From the NCBI RefSeq assembly GCF_001042655.1, contig NZ_AP012332.1:310001-374000 (forward strand): a stretch of 64,000 bases of DNA, given 5' to 3'. Below the pieces are notes generated by a model that did not search any database, was not told the origin of the DNA, and saw only the letters and a list, made by a program, of their open reading frames with translations. Shown in pieces: positions 1 to 8,625 of this stretch (position 1 is its first letter; every line of letters begins with the position of its first letter). This DNA is from Gardnerella vaginalis ATCC 14018 = JCM 11026. GTDB taxonomy: Bacteria > Actinomycetota > Actinomycetes > Actinomycetales > Bifidobacteriaceae. The position numbers were made by a program, and so were the translations under genes.

Positions 1-2
1 AT

Positions 3-56
3 TGGGCGTGCGCTTCAGATATTACACAAGCGTTGTGAACGAAAAGTGTACGCCCA
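3..56. promoter_or_regulatory. Dyad-symmetric region upstream of the arabinose operon, putative operator
   Basis: Two arms, TGGGCGTGCGCT (3-14) and AGTGTACGCCCA (45-56), are inverted copies at 10 of 12 positions. Between them sits a smaller dyad CACAA-GCG-TTGTG (25-37). A regulator-binding site for the downstream sugar operon is a reasonable reading, but the window begins here, so the upstream gene and full promoter are not visible and no regulator can be named. Confidence 0.4.
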
Positions 57-123
57 GTTTTGTTAGTTATTAATAGATATTAACAGGTGTTAATCAGAAT
101 AAAAGAACAATAAGGAGGAATAT

Positions 124-354
124 ATGCCAAAAAAATATATTCAAAAGACTAGAATGTACGCTCTAACTACCTTTTTTATGTCGATTTGGTTATTCCAGTC
201 TTTATATGGTTCTTATAAATCTGGTGATTTATTCGCTTGGTACACTCTTATTTTTTCATTGTGCTTATTAATTGTAATCGGCTATTGCGGTTACAACGCT
301 TTTAAAGGATTCAGTCAAGAGCGTAAAGATAAGAGCGAGGATTCTAAAAAGTAA
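124..354 (+). CDS. Small two-helix membrane protein upstream of araB
   Basis: This 76-residue protein is not one I recognise. A strong ribosome binding site (AAGGAGGA, a few bases before the ATG) supports real translation. It has two hydrophobic stretches, about residues 12-29 and 37-60, separated by a short hydrophilic turn, and ends in a highly charged Lys/Glu/Ser tail. It lies 73 bp before the arabinose kinase on the same strand, so it may be the first gene of that operon or the last gene of a transporter unit lying left of the window. A small accessory subunit of a sugar transporter is one possibility; there is no domain evidence for it. Confidence 0.6.
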   Translation: MPKKYIQKTRMYALTTFFMSIWLFQSLYGSYKSGDLFAWYTLIFSLCLLIVIGYCGYNAFKGFSQERKDKSEDSKK

Positions 355-427
355 TAAATGATTGGGTATTCAAGATTTTCTACATATTTGAATAAATGAA
401 TCTTATAAAAGCATGCAAAGGAGCATC

Positions 428-2041
428 ATGTGTGATATTTCGAGCGTATCATCTAATAAAAAAGATATTATTAATGCAAACACATATCTTGGTATTGAGT
501 TGGGTTCAACTAGAATTAAAGGTGCTTTAATTAATGGACAATATCAAGTTATTGCAGAAGGATCTTATAAGTGGGAAAACAAACTAGAAAATGGTTTGTG
601 GACCTATGATCTATCTGATGCTTGGCATGGAATACAATCTGTTTTTTCTCAGATAAGTAATCAAATTAATAAAGATTACCAATTGCGTTTAAATAATATT
701 GGCGGCATTGGTATTTCAGCAATGATGCATGGTTATTTAGCCTTTGATAATAGAAATAAGTTGCTTGTGCCATTTAGGACTTGGAGAAATACCAATACGC
801 ATGATGCTCACAGAATTCTTTCTAGCGAATTGAATCTTAATATACCGGAGCGCTGGTCGATAGCTCACTTGTATCAATGTGCGCTTGACAAGGAAGAGCA
901 CGTACATAATGTAGCATTCTTTACTACGCTATCTGGCTATATTCATTGGAGGCTTACTGGCAAAAAAGTATTAGGATTGTCGGATGCTTCTGGAATGTTT
1001 CCTATGGATTCAAACATTTTAAGCTGGGATGAGAATGCGCTAAATAAAATTGAGAATCTTCCTGAAATATCTAATCAGCCTTGGAATTTGAAGGATATTT
1101 TACCTACACCTCTTTCCGCTGGAGAATTTGCTGGTCGATTGACAGTTGATGGTGCTTCTCTTCTTGACCCTAGTGGCATTTTGAATCCAGGAATACCATT
1201 TGTTCCTCCTGAAGGAGATGCGGCAACCGGTATGGTTGCAACCAATACATTAAAGCCTGGTACTGGTAATGTTTCGGCTGGTACATCTATTTTTGCAACT
1301 GTTGTTTTAAAGCGCCCTTTGTCAAAAGCTCATAAAGAGTTAGATATAGTTATGACTCCAGATGGTCATTTATCTGCAATGAGTCATGCTAATAATTTCA
1401 CTACAGATTTAAATGCTTGGGTTAATTTATTTGCTCAATTTGCAGATGCAATAAGAAAACCAATATCAATGGATTTGTTATATACAAGCCTGTTTAATTC
1501 TGCTGTTGATAATGGAACTGAATTTGATGCTGGAGGAAATATTAACTACTGTTTTTCTTCTGGAGAGTTTCAAGCAGGTTTGGAAGAAGGGCGATTTGTA
1601 TTTGCTCGCGGTCCGCAAGCAAAACTTTCACTCGGAAACTTTATGCGTGCTCAGCTATATGGAGCATTTTGTCCAGTGACTATTGGAATGAATGTTTTAA
1701 CAAAAGAAGAGCATGTTGAAATTGATTCTTTGCTTGGTCATGGTGGTATTTTTGCCACTCCTGAAGTTTCTCAGCGTATTGCTTCGGCGGCGTTTGGTGT
1801 TCCAGTAACCACTATGCCTACGGCTTCTGAAGGCGGATCGTGGGGAATGGCGATTTTAGCATCATATATTAGGCGAAAAAATATAACATTAATAGACTTT
1901 TTGCAAAATGAAGTATTTGCCCATGTGAATTCAGTTACCGTTTTCCCTCGTAAGGATGACGTGGAAGGATTCCAGAGATATTTTGAGCAATTTATGAGGT
2001 CATTGCCAATAGAACATGCAGCAATAGCGACGATGCCGTAA
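428..2041 (+). CDS. araB: FGGY-family carbohydrate kinase, probable L-ribulokinase
   Basis: The enzyme should phosphorylate L-ribulose to L-ribulose 5-phosphate in cytoplasmic L-arabinose catabolism. The N-terminal phosphate-binding motif GIELGSTRIKGA lies at about residues 22-33 and a second nucleotide-binding motif (SAGTSIFATV) begins the C-terminal half, as in FGGY kinases. The 537-residue length is in the family range. The ATG at 428 is preferred over the in-frame ATG at 413 because AAAGGAG lies just before it. By sequence alone it could be called a xylulokinase-like FGGY kinase; its place directly ahead of araD and araA makes ribulokinase the better call. Confidence 0.8.
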   Translation: MCDISSVSSNKKDIINANTYLGIELGSTRIKGALINGQYQVIAEGSYKWENKLENGLWTYDLSDAWHGIQSVFSQISNQINKDYQLRLNNIGGIGISAMMHGYLAFDNRNKLLVPFRTWRNTNTHDAHRILSSELNLNIPERWSIAHLYQCALDKEEHVHNVAFFTTLSGYIHWRLTGKKVLGLSDASGMFPMDSNILSWDENALNKIENLPEISNQPWNLKDILPTPLSAGEFAGRLTVDGASLLDPSGILNPGIPFVPPEGDAATGMVATNTLKPGTGNVSAGTSIFATVVLKRPLSKAHKELDIVMTPDGHLSAMSHANNFTTDLNAWVNLFAQFADAIRKPISMDLLYTSLFNSAVDNGTEFDAGGNINYCFSSGEFQAGLEEGRFVFARGPQAKLSLGNFMRAQLYGAFCPVTIGMNVLTKEEHVEIDSLLGHGGIFATPEVSQRIASAAFGVPVTTMPTASEGGSWGMAILASYIRRKNITLIDFLQNEVFAHVNSVTVFPRKDDVEGFQRYFEQFMRSLPIEHAAIATMP

Positions 2042-2131
2042 AAATATTGTGCAAAAGATTGCTTAAGCAAGACTAAAAATAGTGTTTTCTCATCATATTT
2101 TTAAAAAATTTATTAGAAAGAAATAGTAATT

Positions 2132-2824
2132 ATGAAAACTTTAAAAGATTATTCAAAAGAAACTCAATCTGAGGTAAAACAGGTACGCGAATTAGTATCC
2201 AATTTGCATGATCAACTTATTAAATGGAATTTAGTTGTGTGGACTGCGGGAAATGTTTCTCAACGTTTGCATACTGCTGATTTAATGGTTATTAAGCCTT
2301 CTGGAGTACGATACGAAAGACTAACTCCTGAATCAATGATTGTTTGTGATCTAGATGGGAATGTTGTTGATGGATCCTATTCTCCAAGTTCTGACACAGC
2401 TTCGCATGCTTATATTTATAGAAATATGCCTGAAGTATTTGGAGTAGTACACACTCATTCGACTTATGCTACTGCTTGGGCTGCTATTGGAGAAAATATA
2501 CCGTGTGGATTAACAATGATGGGAGATGAGTTTGGCGGTCCTGTTCCAGTTGGACCATTCAGGTTGATTGGCAGTGAGGCCATTGGGCAAGGCGTTGTTG
2601 AAACATTACGCAAATATCCTAAGTCGCCAGCGGTTTTGATGCAAAATCACGGTCCTTTCGTAATTGGAAAAGATGCAGAAAGTGCTGTGAAAGCTGCTGC
2701 TATGACAGAAGAAGTAGCCAAAACAATGTGGGCTGCTAGGCAAATAGGGAAAATAATCGATATAAAGAAAGAAGATATCAATTCTCTTAATAAACGATAT
2801 CAAAATGTTTATGGACAAAACTAA
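2132..2824 (+). CDS. araD: L-ribulose-5-phosphate 4-epimerase
   Basis: A class II aldolase/epimerase of 230 residues that converts L-ribulose 5-phosphate to D-xylulose 5-phosphate, feeding the bifid shunt or pentose phosphate reactions. The family's GNVSQR motif is near residue 50, the zinc-binding HTHS pair near residue 105, and the third metal histidine in QNHGPF near residue 172. Length is typical for bacterial AraD. It follows araB by 90 bp and precedes araA by 51 bp on the same strand, consistent with one transcript. An L-fuculose aldolase is the main alternative in this superfamily, but the operon argues against it. Confidence 0.92.
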   Translation: MKTLKDYSKETQSEVKQVRELVSNLHDQLIKWNLVVWTAGNVSQRLHTADLMVIKPSGVRYERLTPESMIVCDLDGNVVDGSYSPSSDTASHAYIYRNMPEVFGVVHTHSTYATAWAAIGENIPCGLTMMGDEFGGPVPVGPFRLIGSEAIGQGVVETLRKYPKSPAVLMQNHGPFVIGKDAESAVKAAAMTEEVAKTMWAARQIGKIIDIKKEDINSLNKRYQNVYGQN

Positions 2825-2875
2825 TAAAAAATAATCTAAAAACAATTACATATATAAGTCTTATAGGAGTAAATA

Positions 2876-4390
2876 ATGGCTATGGAAAATCCTTTTGAGA
2901 ACAAAGAAGTGTGGTTTGCTGTAGGTTCGCAAGAACTATATGGTCCAGAAACACTAGAACAAGTGGCAAAACAAGCTGGCGAAATCGTAGATTATTTAAA
3001 TAATCAACATTCGATACCTGTGAAAATTGTTTTGAAACCAACCTTAAAATCATCTGACGCTGTGCGTAATTTTATGGTTGATGCGTCTTCAAAAGAATCT
3101 TGTATCGGTGTTATTGCTTGGATGCACACGTTCTCGCCAGCAAAAATGTGGATTCGCGGATTAGAACTGTTGCGTAAACCTTTGCTTCAGTTGAATACCC
3201 AGTATCATCGTGAAATACCTTGGGAAAGTATTGATATGGATTTTATGAATTTAAATCAAGCTGCTCATGGAGATAGAGAATTCGGTTATATTGTTTCTAG
3301 ACTTGGTATTAGAAGAAAAATAGTTGTTGGTCATTATACGAATCCAGAAGTTTCGGATCGCATAAATACTTGGGTTCGTGCGTGTTTAGGCTGGTGGGCG
3401 TCTAACAATATGAACGTTATGCGTTGGGGAGACAATATGCGTAACGTTGCTGTTACTGAAGGAGATAAAACTGAAGCTGAGAAAATCTTTGGTGCATCTA
3501 TTAATACTTGGTCTGTAAACGAATTAAATTCATATGTTAATCGTGCTACAGATAAGCAAGCTAAAGATTTGATAGAAGATTATAAAAATAAATACAATAT
3601 TGATCCAGAATTATTAAATCAAAAATATGATTCTCTGTTAATTGCAGCTAAGCAGGAAGTTGGAATGGTATCCATGATGTGTGATTATGATGCTACTGCT
3701 GCAGTAGATAATTTTGAAGATCTTGGTGGTCTTTCCCAACTTCCAGGAGTTGCTGCTCAACGTTTTCCTTCCGAATATGGATGGGGTTTCTCGGCAGAAG
3801 GGGATTGGAAAACCGCAATATTGGTTCGTTTGGGATTAGTTATGGGGTATGGTCTTGAAGGTGGAGCTTCTCTTATGGAAGATTACTCGTATCATTTTGA
3901 GCCAGATAACGAAATGATATTAGGATCACATATGTTAGAAGTTTCGCCTTCTATTGGAAGTATTCAAAAACCTCGTCTTGCTATATATCCATTGGGTATT
4001 GGAGGAAAATCAGATCCTGTTAGACTCGTGTTTACTGCTGCTCCTAAAAAGGATGCTGTTGTGGTTTCTCTTGCGGATATGTGCAGTAGATTTAGACTTT
4101 TAATGAATATTGTCGATGTTGTAGAGCCGTCTGGAAGCCTAAAGAATTTGCCTTGCGCTCGCGCCATGTGGAAACCGCAGCCAAGTCTATCTTTGTCTGC
4201 GCAATGCTGGTTATTAGCTGGTGGATCCCATCATACTTGTATGACAACGTCAATTGGTAGAGAAGTTTGGGAAGATTTTGCGCGTATCTCTGGTGTCGAA
4301 CTAGCTGTGATTGATAAAAACACTAATACCCAAGATTTTGAGCGCAATCTACAGATTTCTCAAATGTATTACAAGCTTAATGTTAAGTAA
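2876..4390 (+). CDS. araA: L-arabinose isomerase
   Basis: This 504-residue enzyme isomerises L-arabinose to L-ribulose in the cytoplasm. The N-terminus (ENKEVWFAVGSQELYGPETL) is the typical AraA opening, and the expected conserved stretches follow, including WMHTFSPAKMWI, the QLNTQYHR segment and the C-terminal GGSHHT substrate/metal region. A GGAG ribosome binding site precedes the ATG. It is the third sugar-catabolic gene of the operon. Codons here and in the two preceding genes are richer in AT-ending and ATA/TTA codons than most of the window, suggesting a different history. Confidence 0.96.
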   Translation: MAMENPFENKEVWFAVGSQELYGPETLEQVAKQAGEIVDYLNNQHSIPVKIVLKPTLKSSDAVRNFMVDASSKESCIGVIAWMHTFSPAKMWIRGLELLRKPLLQLNTQYHREIPWESIDMDFMNLNQAAHGDREFGYIVSRLGIRRKIVVGHYTNPEVSDRINTWVRACLGWWASNNMNVMRWGDNMRNVAVTEGDKTEAEKIFGASINTWSVNELNSYVNRATDKQAKDLIEDYKNKYNIDPELLNQKYDSLLIAAKQEVGMVSMMCDYDATAAVDNFEDLGGLSQLPGVAAQRFPSEYGWGFSAEGDWKTAILVRLGLVMGYGLEGGASLMEDYSYHFEPDNEMILGSHMLEVSPSIGSIQKPRLAIYPLGIGGKSDPVRLVFTAAPKKDAVVVSLADMCSRFRLLMNIVDVVEPSGSLKNLPCARAMWKPQPSLSLSAQCWLLAGGSHHTCMTTSIGREVWEDFARISGVELAVIDKNTNTQDFERNLQISQMYYKLNVK

Positions 4391-4483
4391 TATTGGCATT
4401 ATTACGTCTCTAGTGATGAGTGTTTGTTGTGTTATTATTTCCTTTGAAAATAATGGTCAATTTTATAGCGAAGGGGTGCTTTA

Positions 4484-5344
4484 ATGAATGAAAATATGCA
4501 CATTGTGCCTAACATTTTATTATCGGATGGCAATTCTATACCACAAGTTGGTTTAGGTGTACTTCGAGTTGATAAAGTAAGTATGCATGATGTTGTAGAA
4601 AGCGCTCTTTCGTTAGGATACAGACATATTGATGCTGCAGCTGGATATAACAATGAGAATGAGCTAGGTGAAGTATTGCGCGAAACTGGTTTTAATACTG
4701 GCGAATTGCGAGAAAACCTATGGGTGACTACAAAAGTTAGAGATTCACAGCAGGGGTATGACAGTACTTTGAAGGCTTTTGATTCTCAACTTGCGGATCT
4801 TTGCTTGAACTATGTGGATATGTATATGATTCATTGGCCTACACCATTTGATTGGCGTTCTACAGAAACATGGAAAGCATTTGTTAAGTTGAAAGAGGAA
4901 GGTAGGGTACGTTCGCTTGGTGTGTGTAACTTTATGCCTTCTGATTTGCAGCGTTTATATGATGAAGTTGGTCAGTGGCCTCAAGTGAATCAGATTGAAT
5001 TGCATCCGAGCTGGCAGCAGTCTAATGTAGTTGATTTTTGCAAGAAGCATAATATTGCTATTGAAGCGTATTCTCCATTGGCGCGCGGACGTGATTTGAA
5101 TATCGGCGATGGTGTTTTGGAAACTATTGCTAAGAATCATGATGTTACTTGTGCGCAGGTGATTTTGCGCTGGCATATTGAGCATGGATACATTATCATA
5201 CCTAAATCTGTTTCAGAAAATAGGCAACGTGAAAATATTAATGTTTTTGGATTTAGTCTTAAGGATGATGAAATACGTGCAATAGATGATTTGAACACTA
5301 ATGAGCGAATGGGGCATGACCCTGCAACGTTTAGTTATGCATAA
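4484..5344 (+). CDS. Aldo/keto reductase
   Basis: A cytoplasmic NAD(P)H-dependent oxidoreductase of 286 residues in the aldo/keto reductase (2,5-diketo-gluconate reductase-like) group. Catalytic tetrad candidates are visible: Asp and Tyr in HIDAAAGYNNE, Lys in TTKVRDSQ and His in MIHWPTP; the cofactor region IIPKSVSENRQREN near the C-terminus fits the family. A GAAGGGG ribosome binding site lies before the ATG. It is 93 bp downstream of araA and may be co-transcribed; a role in arabinose or other aldose reduction is possible, but the substrate cannot be read from sequence. Confidence 0.9.
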   Translation: MNENMHIVPNILLSDGNSIPQVGLGVLRVDKVSMHDVVESALSLGYRHIDAAAGYNNENELGEVLRETGFNTGELRENLWVTTKVRDSQQGYDSTLKAFDSQLADLCLNYVDMYMIHWPTPFDWRSTETWKAFVKLKEEGRVRSLGVCNFMPSDLQRLYDEVGQWPQVNQIELHPSWQQSNVVDFCKKHNIAIEAYSPLARGRDLNIGDGVLETIAKNHDVTCAQVILRWHIEHGYIIIPKSVSENRQRENINVFGFSLKDDEIRAIDDLNTNERMGHDPATFSYA

Positions 5345-5480
5345 TTGTGTGGCGTTTGTTTTATTTGTATTTGTGAAGGGGTTATATATGTGACTTATTG
5401 ATTCCTTGTCATCGAGGCTACGAGTGATTAATGGTGGACAGTATAAGTGAACAAAAAATTTTCGTAGCTTTCTCCTATAG

Positions 5481-5524
5481 AGCGGCATGAAGTTTGTGTT
5501 TTACATGATCTTCATGCCGCTTTG
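5481..5524. terminator. Terminator between aldo/keto reductase and the ABC importer
   Basis: A perfect 12-bp stem AGCGGCATGAAG / CTTCATGCCGCT with a 17-base AT-rich loop followed by TTT. It separates convergent genes and can serve the plus-strand transcript. The rest of the 274-bp gap 5345-5618 shows nothing else convincing. Confidence 0.65.
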
Positions 5525-5618
5525 CCCGTGTTTGTAGTCAGATTTGCTTAAAAAGGGAACAAACGCGGGAATGGGGTTACGCTTATGTGAGCGCAATTAC
5601 TGCGTAGTTCACAAAAAA

Positions 5619-6443
5619 TCAATGTCGGAAAGACTTAAAGAAGTTTTGCGTTTCTGGGTCACTGCAAGCATCCATAACTTCGTATGGTGTGCCATTCTCT
5701 GCAACAACGCCGTTTCGCAGCAAAACCACTCTATCGGCAGCTTCGTGCGCAAAATGCATCTCGTGAGTAGCCATTAAAATCGTGGTTCCTTGCTCTTTTA
5801 GTTCCGCAACCATGTCTAGAACTTCGCCAACAAGCATTGGGTCTAGCGCGGAAGTAATCTCGTCTAAAAGCAAAAGTTGTGGGCTTGTCATAAGCGCGCG
5901 TGCAATCGCCACTCGTTGCTGCTGTCCGCCCGAAAGCTGATCCGGATAAGACTTTGCTTTATTTTCTAGCTTAATCCTAGATAGAAGCTCCATTGCGCGG
6001 CTTTCTGCGCGGTCTTTGCTCCAATGATGAACTTTTCGCGCAGCAAGAGTCACATTATCTAAAACGCTCATATGCGTAAAAAGATTGAATTGCTGGAACA
6101 CAACTCCGATTTGAGACCTAATTTGATCCTGATTTATACGAGGATCTGTAATATCTGTGTTTCCAAGCCAAACTTGGCCGTCGTCTACTCGCTCAAGCAG
6201 ATTAATGCACTTCATAAGAGTGGATTTTCCGCTTCCAGAAGGTCCTAAAAGAGCCACCACTTCGTGAGGTGCAATATCAAAAGAAATGCCTTTAAGAACA
6301 GGTGTTGAGTTATACGATTTTCGAATATTGCTTAAGCGCAAAACTGGGGTTGAATCCGTGTAATCACTTGTATTCGTTTGATCACTTGTGTTTGTGTAAT
6401 CGCTCATTTGCTGACTTACCTTCTGGTTTGTTAAGTTATTCAT
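5619..6443 (-). CDS. Polar amino-acid ABC importer, ATP-binding subunit
   Basis: This 274-residue ATPase energises uptake by the neighbouring permease and binding protein. Visible motifs are Walker A (GPSGSGKST), the Q-loop region FQQFNLF, the signature LSGGQQQRVAIARAL, Walker B with LLLLDEITSALD and the switch histidine in MATHEMHFA. The start was set at the ATG whose A is shared with the last base of the permease stop codon (TGATG), with GGAGGA inside the permease end as ribosome binding site; this implies translational coupling. Residues 1-30 are Thr/Ser/Asp-rich. It is GlnQ/HisP-like; the exact amino acid is unknown. Confidence 0.93.
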   Translation of the reverse strand: MNNLTNQKVSQQMSDYTNTSDQTNTSDYTDSTPVLRLSNIRKSYNSTPVLKGISFDIAPHEVVALLGPSGSGKSTLMKCINLLERVDDGQVWLGNTDITDPRINQDQIRSQIGVVFQQFNLFTHMSVLDNVTLAARKVHHWSKDRAESRAMELLSRIKLENKAKSYPDQLSGGQQQRVAIARALMTSPQLLLLDEITSALDPMLVGEVLDMVAELKEQGTTILMATHEMHFAHEAADRVVLLRNGVVAENGTPYEVMDACSDPETQNFFKSFRH

Positions 6444-7345
6444 CACACGGTTCCTCCGTTTAGCTCGCGTTTGCGCAGCCTTGCCGTATACCAATCGTTT
6501 AGAACAATAAACGGAATGCTCAGCGCTATAAACACAACGCTTGCTACAACGTATGGAGTGAAGTTATAAGAAGTTGCAACAGATATTTGCGCGGCTCGAA
6601 CAGCGTCTACAGCGCCCAAAACCGATATAAGTCCTGCATCTTTTTGCATAGATATAAAGTCGTTCATTAAAGCAGGAGCCACTTTTCTTAAGCCAAGAGG
6701 AATTACCACTAATCGCACAGTTTGACCAGATGTTAAGCCAAGTGATCTTGCGGACGCTCGCATAGACGGATGCACGTCTTCAAATCCTGCGCGCAATACC
6801 TCTCCAACGTATGCGGAGTAGCTCATAACAATGGCAATTGTACCGAGTATTGCTGGTGGAATTCGCCCAAAAAGCTGTAATCCTGGTATGCCAAAGCCGA
6901 TTAAGTAAAGCACAACAAGCATTGGTATGCCGCGCATAATAGTTGTGTAGAATTGCGCTATAGCTCGCAAAGGGAAAAGCATTGGGCTTACGCTTGTACG
7001 AATAACTGCGATTAAAGTTCCAAGTATTGCTACTCCAATAACAGCGAAAACAAGCACCTGCAGATTAAGCATTAAGCCTTGCAAAACGGATGGCAAAGAT
7101 AACATAAAGTACTTGCCAGAAAAGAACGTTTCGCGCACTCTTGGCCAACCAGGGCTCATTGCAAGTGCCGCAACGCACACGCCAAGTAATACTAAAGTGC
7201 TTATTATGCTTGTTAAAACTGATTTAAGATTTTGCTTTTTGCGGATTGACCTACGCTCAAGCTCGATATTGCTTAAAGCGTATTCTCCAGCGTTGTTTGA
7301 TTCACTGTTTAATGCATTGCCGTTAAGTACTGTCATTGGCGGCAC
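6443..7345 (-). CDS. Polar amino-acid ABC importer, permease subunit
   Basis: An inner-membrane permease of the HisMQ/GlnP family, 300 residues, with an N-terminal cytoplasmic tail, a first membrane helix at about residues 40-62, and further helices through to the C-terminus. The ATPase-docking EAA loop is visible as GEVLRAGFEDVHPSMRASAR with LGLTSGQ following. I chose the GTG at 7345 because a GAAAGG site is five bases upstream of it, better placed than for the ATG three codons later. It overlaps the ATPase start by one base and lies 144 bp after the binding-protein gene, across a strong hairpin. Confidence 0.92.
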   Translation of the reverse strand: MPPMTVLNGNALNSESNNAGEYALSNIELERRSIRKKQNLKSVLTSIISTLVLLGVCVAALAMSPGWPRVRETFFSGKYFMLSLPSVLQGLMLNLQVLVFAVIGVAILGTLIAVIRTSVSPMLFPLRAIAQFYTTIMRGIPMLVVLYLIGFGIPGLQLFGRIPPAILGTIAIVMSYSAYVGEVLRAGFEDVHPSMRASARSLGLTSGQTVRLVVIPLGLRKVAPALMNDFISMQKDAGLISVLGAVDAVRAAQISVATSYNFTPYVVASVVFIALSIPFIVLNDWYTARLRKRELNGGTV

Positions 7346-7369
7346 TCAAGCCTTTCGACATAATGAATG

Positions 7370-7434
7370 ATACGCACTATTGTAAGCACTTTTATGTGAC
7401 GATTGGGTTACAAGTTGCTTACAATAATGCGTAT
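7370..7434 (-). promoter_or_regulatory. 19-bp intercistronic hairpin between binding protein and permease
   Basis: ATACGCACTATTGTAAGCA (7370-7388) and TGCTTACAATAATGCGTAT (7416-7434) form a 19-bp stem with a 27-base loop. The single non-Watson-Crick position is C-A on the plus strand but G-U on the minus-strand transcript, which fits an RNA structure in the importer mRNA. It probably stabilises the upstream binding-protein message or partly terminates transcription before the permease, giving excess binding protein. Confidence 0.65.
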
Positions 7435-7489
7435 TGGTAATGACGTTAGTACGATTTTTATTTATTTTTATTTATTTTTGGTTTAGTTT

Positions 7490-8359
7490 TTACTTAAGAA
7501 CTGGCAGATTAGTCGTGTACTCTGCAAGCCACTTTTCTTGGAGCTTCTTCAAAGTACCATCTTTTTCTAGCGCATTCACAGCCTTAGTGACGTCTGCAGT
7601 AAGCTTAGAGCCTTTTGGAAGTACCAATCCAGTTCCTTCCTTATCTTCCGATCCTGCAATCTGTCCAAGAACAACACCTTCTTTAACCTGCTTGCTGCGC
7701 ACAATGTTTACGGAAGATGGAGTATCTATAACAAGTGCGTCAATCTGCTTAGAATCAAGAGCCTGAACCAAAGCGTCATTATCGTTAAAGGTTTGAATAT
7801 CGCTCTTAATCTTGTCTTTAGCAAAGCTGTAGCTTGTTGTTCCAACCATTGCGCCAATTGTAGCGGTTTTAAGGTCTGCTAAGGTCTTTGCGTTAGCAAA
7901 CTTGCTATCTTTTTTGACCACAACACCCTGAGTTGCGTTGTAGTAACTTGGCGAAAAGTCTACTGCCTTCTTGCGTTCCTCCGTAATAGAGAACTGCTGA
8001 AGGTTAAAATCAAAGTCTTTTGGTCCTGGGGTTACTGCGGAGTCGAAGGTTGTGCGAACCCACTTTACTTTGTCTTTATCGTATCCGAGTTTCTTTGCAA
8101 CAGCGTATGCTACTGCAGATTCGTAGCCCTTGCCGTTTTCTGGCTTGTTATCGTACATCCAAGGTGTGTAAGTTGGCTGAGCTGTGCCGATTGTCAAAAC
8201 GCCTGGAGTAATCGTCTTTTGGTTTGTATCTTGTGCGTTTTGGCTGCCGCATGCTGCTGTGCTAACCATTGCTGCCATTGCTAATGCTGCTGCTGCAATT
8301 TTTGCAGCAGCGATTGCTACGCGGTTGGTGTGCAAGTTGTTGTGTACGAAAATAGCCAT
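7490..8359 (-). CDS. Polar amino-acid ABC importer, substrate-binding lipoprotein
   Basis: A 289-residue extracellular solute-binding protein of family 3. It has a positively charged N-terminus, a hydrophobic signal stretch (about residues 14-32) and a lipobox ending STAAC, so Cys37 is the probable lipid attachment site on the outer face of the membrane. Family features include the DFDFNLQQFSITEERKKAVDFS segment. AAGGAG four to five bases before the ATG fixes the start. It is the first gene of the importer operon and diverges from the nucleosidase gene. The ligand is not determinable by eye; polar or charged amino acids are usual for this family. Confidence 0.92.
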   Translation of the reverse strand: MAIFVHNNLHTNRVAIAAAKIAAAALAMAAMVSTAACGSQNAQDTNQKTITPGVLTIGTAQPTYTPWMYDNKPENGKGYESAVAYAVAKKLGYDKDKVKWVRTTFDSAVTPGPKDFDFNLQQFSITEERKKAVDFSPSYYNATQGVVVKKDSKFANAKTLADLKTATIGAMVGTTSYSFAKDKIKSDIQTFNDNDALVQALDSKQIDALVIDTPSSVNIVRSKQVKEGVVLGQIAGSEDKEGTGLVLPKGSKLTADVTKAVNALEKDGTLKKLQEKWLAEYTTNLPVLK

Positions 8360-8625
8360 TTTTTCTCCTTGTTTTTGCTAAAACCTTAAGATTTTTCGCT
8401 TATTCGTTTTTTTAAGCGATTTAAGTAGGTTTTGCGGCCGTACATTTGATAGTTTATAAGATGCTGAAAGCATTTAAGGCTTAATTGTTACAGAATTGTT
8501 ATCGCGATTGTTTATAACGCGCTATATTTTGTTGATTTAATACGTGGTTTTGTGGTGATTAGACTTAAGTCGTAGTATGTTAAGTGTCAGTTACATACGG
8601 TGTGTTGCTTTTTGAGGAGTATTTT
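8360..8625. promoter_or_regulatory. Divergent promoter region, ABC importer / nucleosidase
   Basis: This 266-bp AT-rich gap must hold both outward promoters. A short perfect palindrome GACTTAAGTC is visible near 8560, and GAGGAG lies before the nucleosidase ATG. No riboswitch fold or terminator was recognised. Confidence 0.45.

Noticed and set aside
5544..5777. A 77-codon plus-strand frame overlapping the end of the ABC ATPase gene
   Set aside because: Most of it is antisense to the well-supported ATPase and it has no family features or ribosome binding site.
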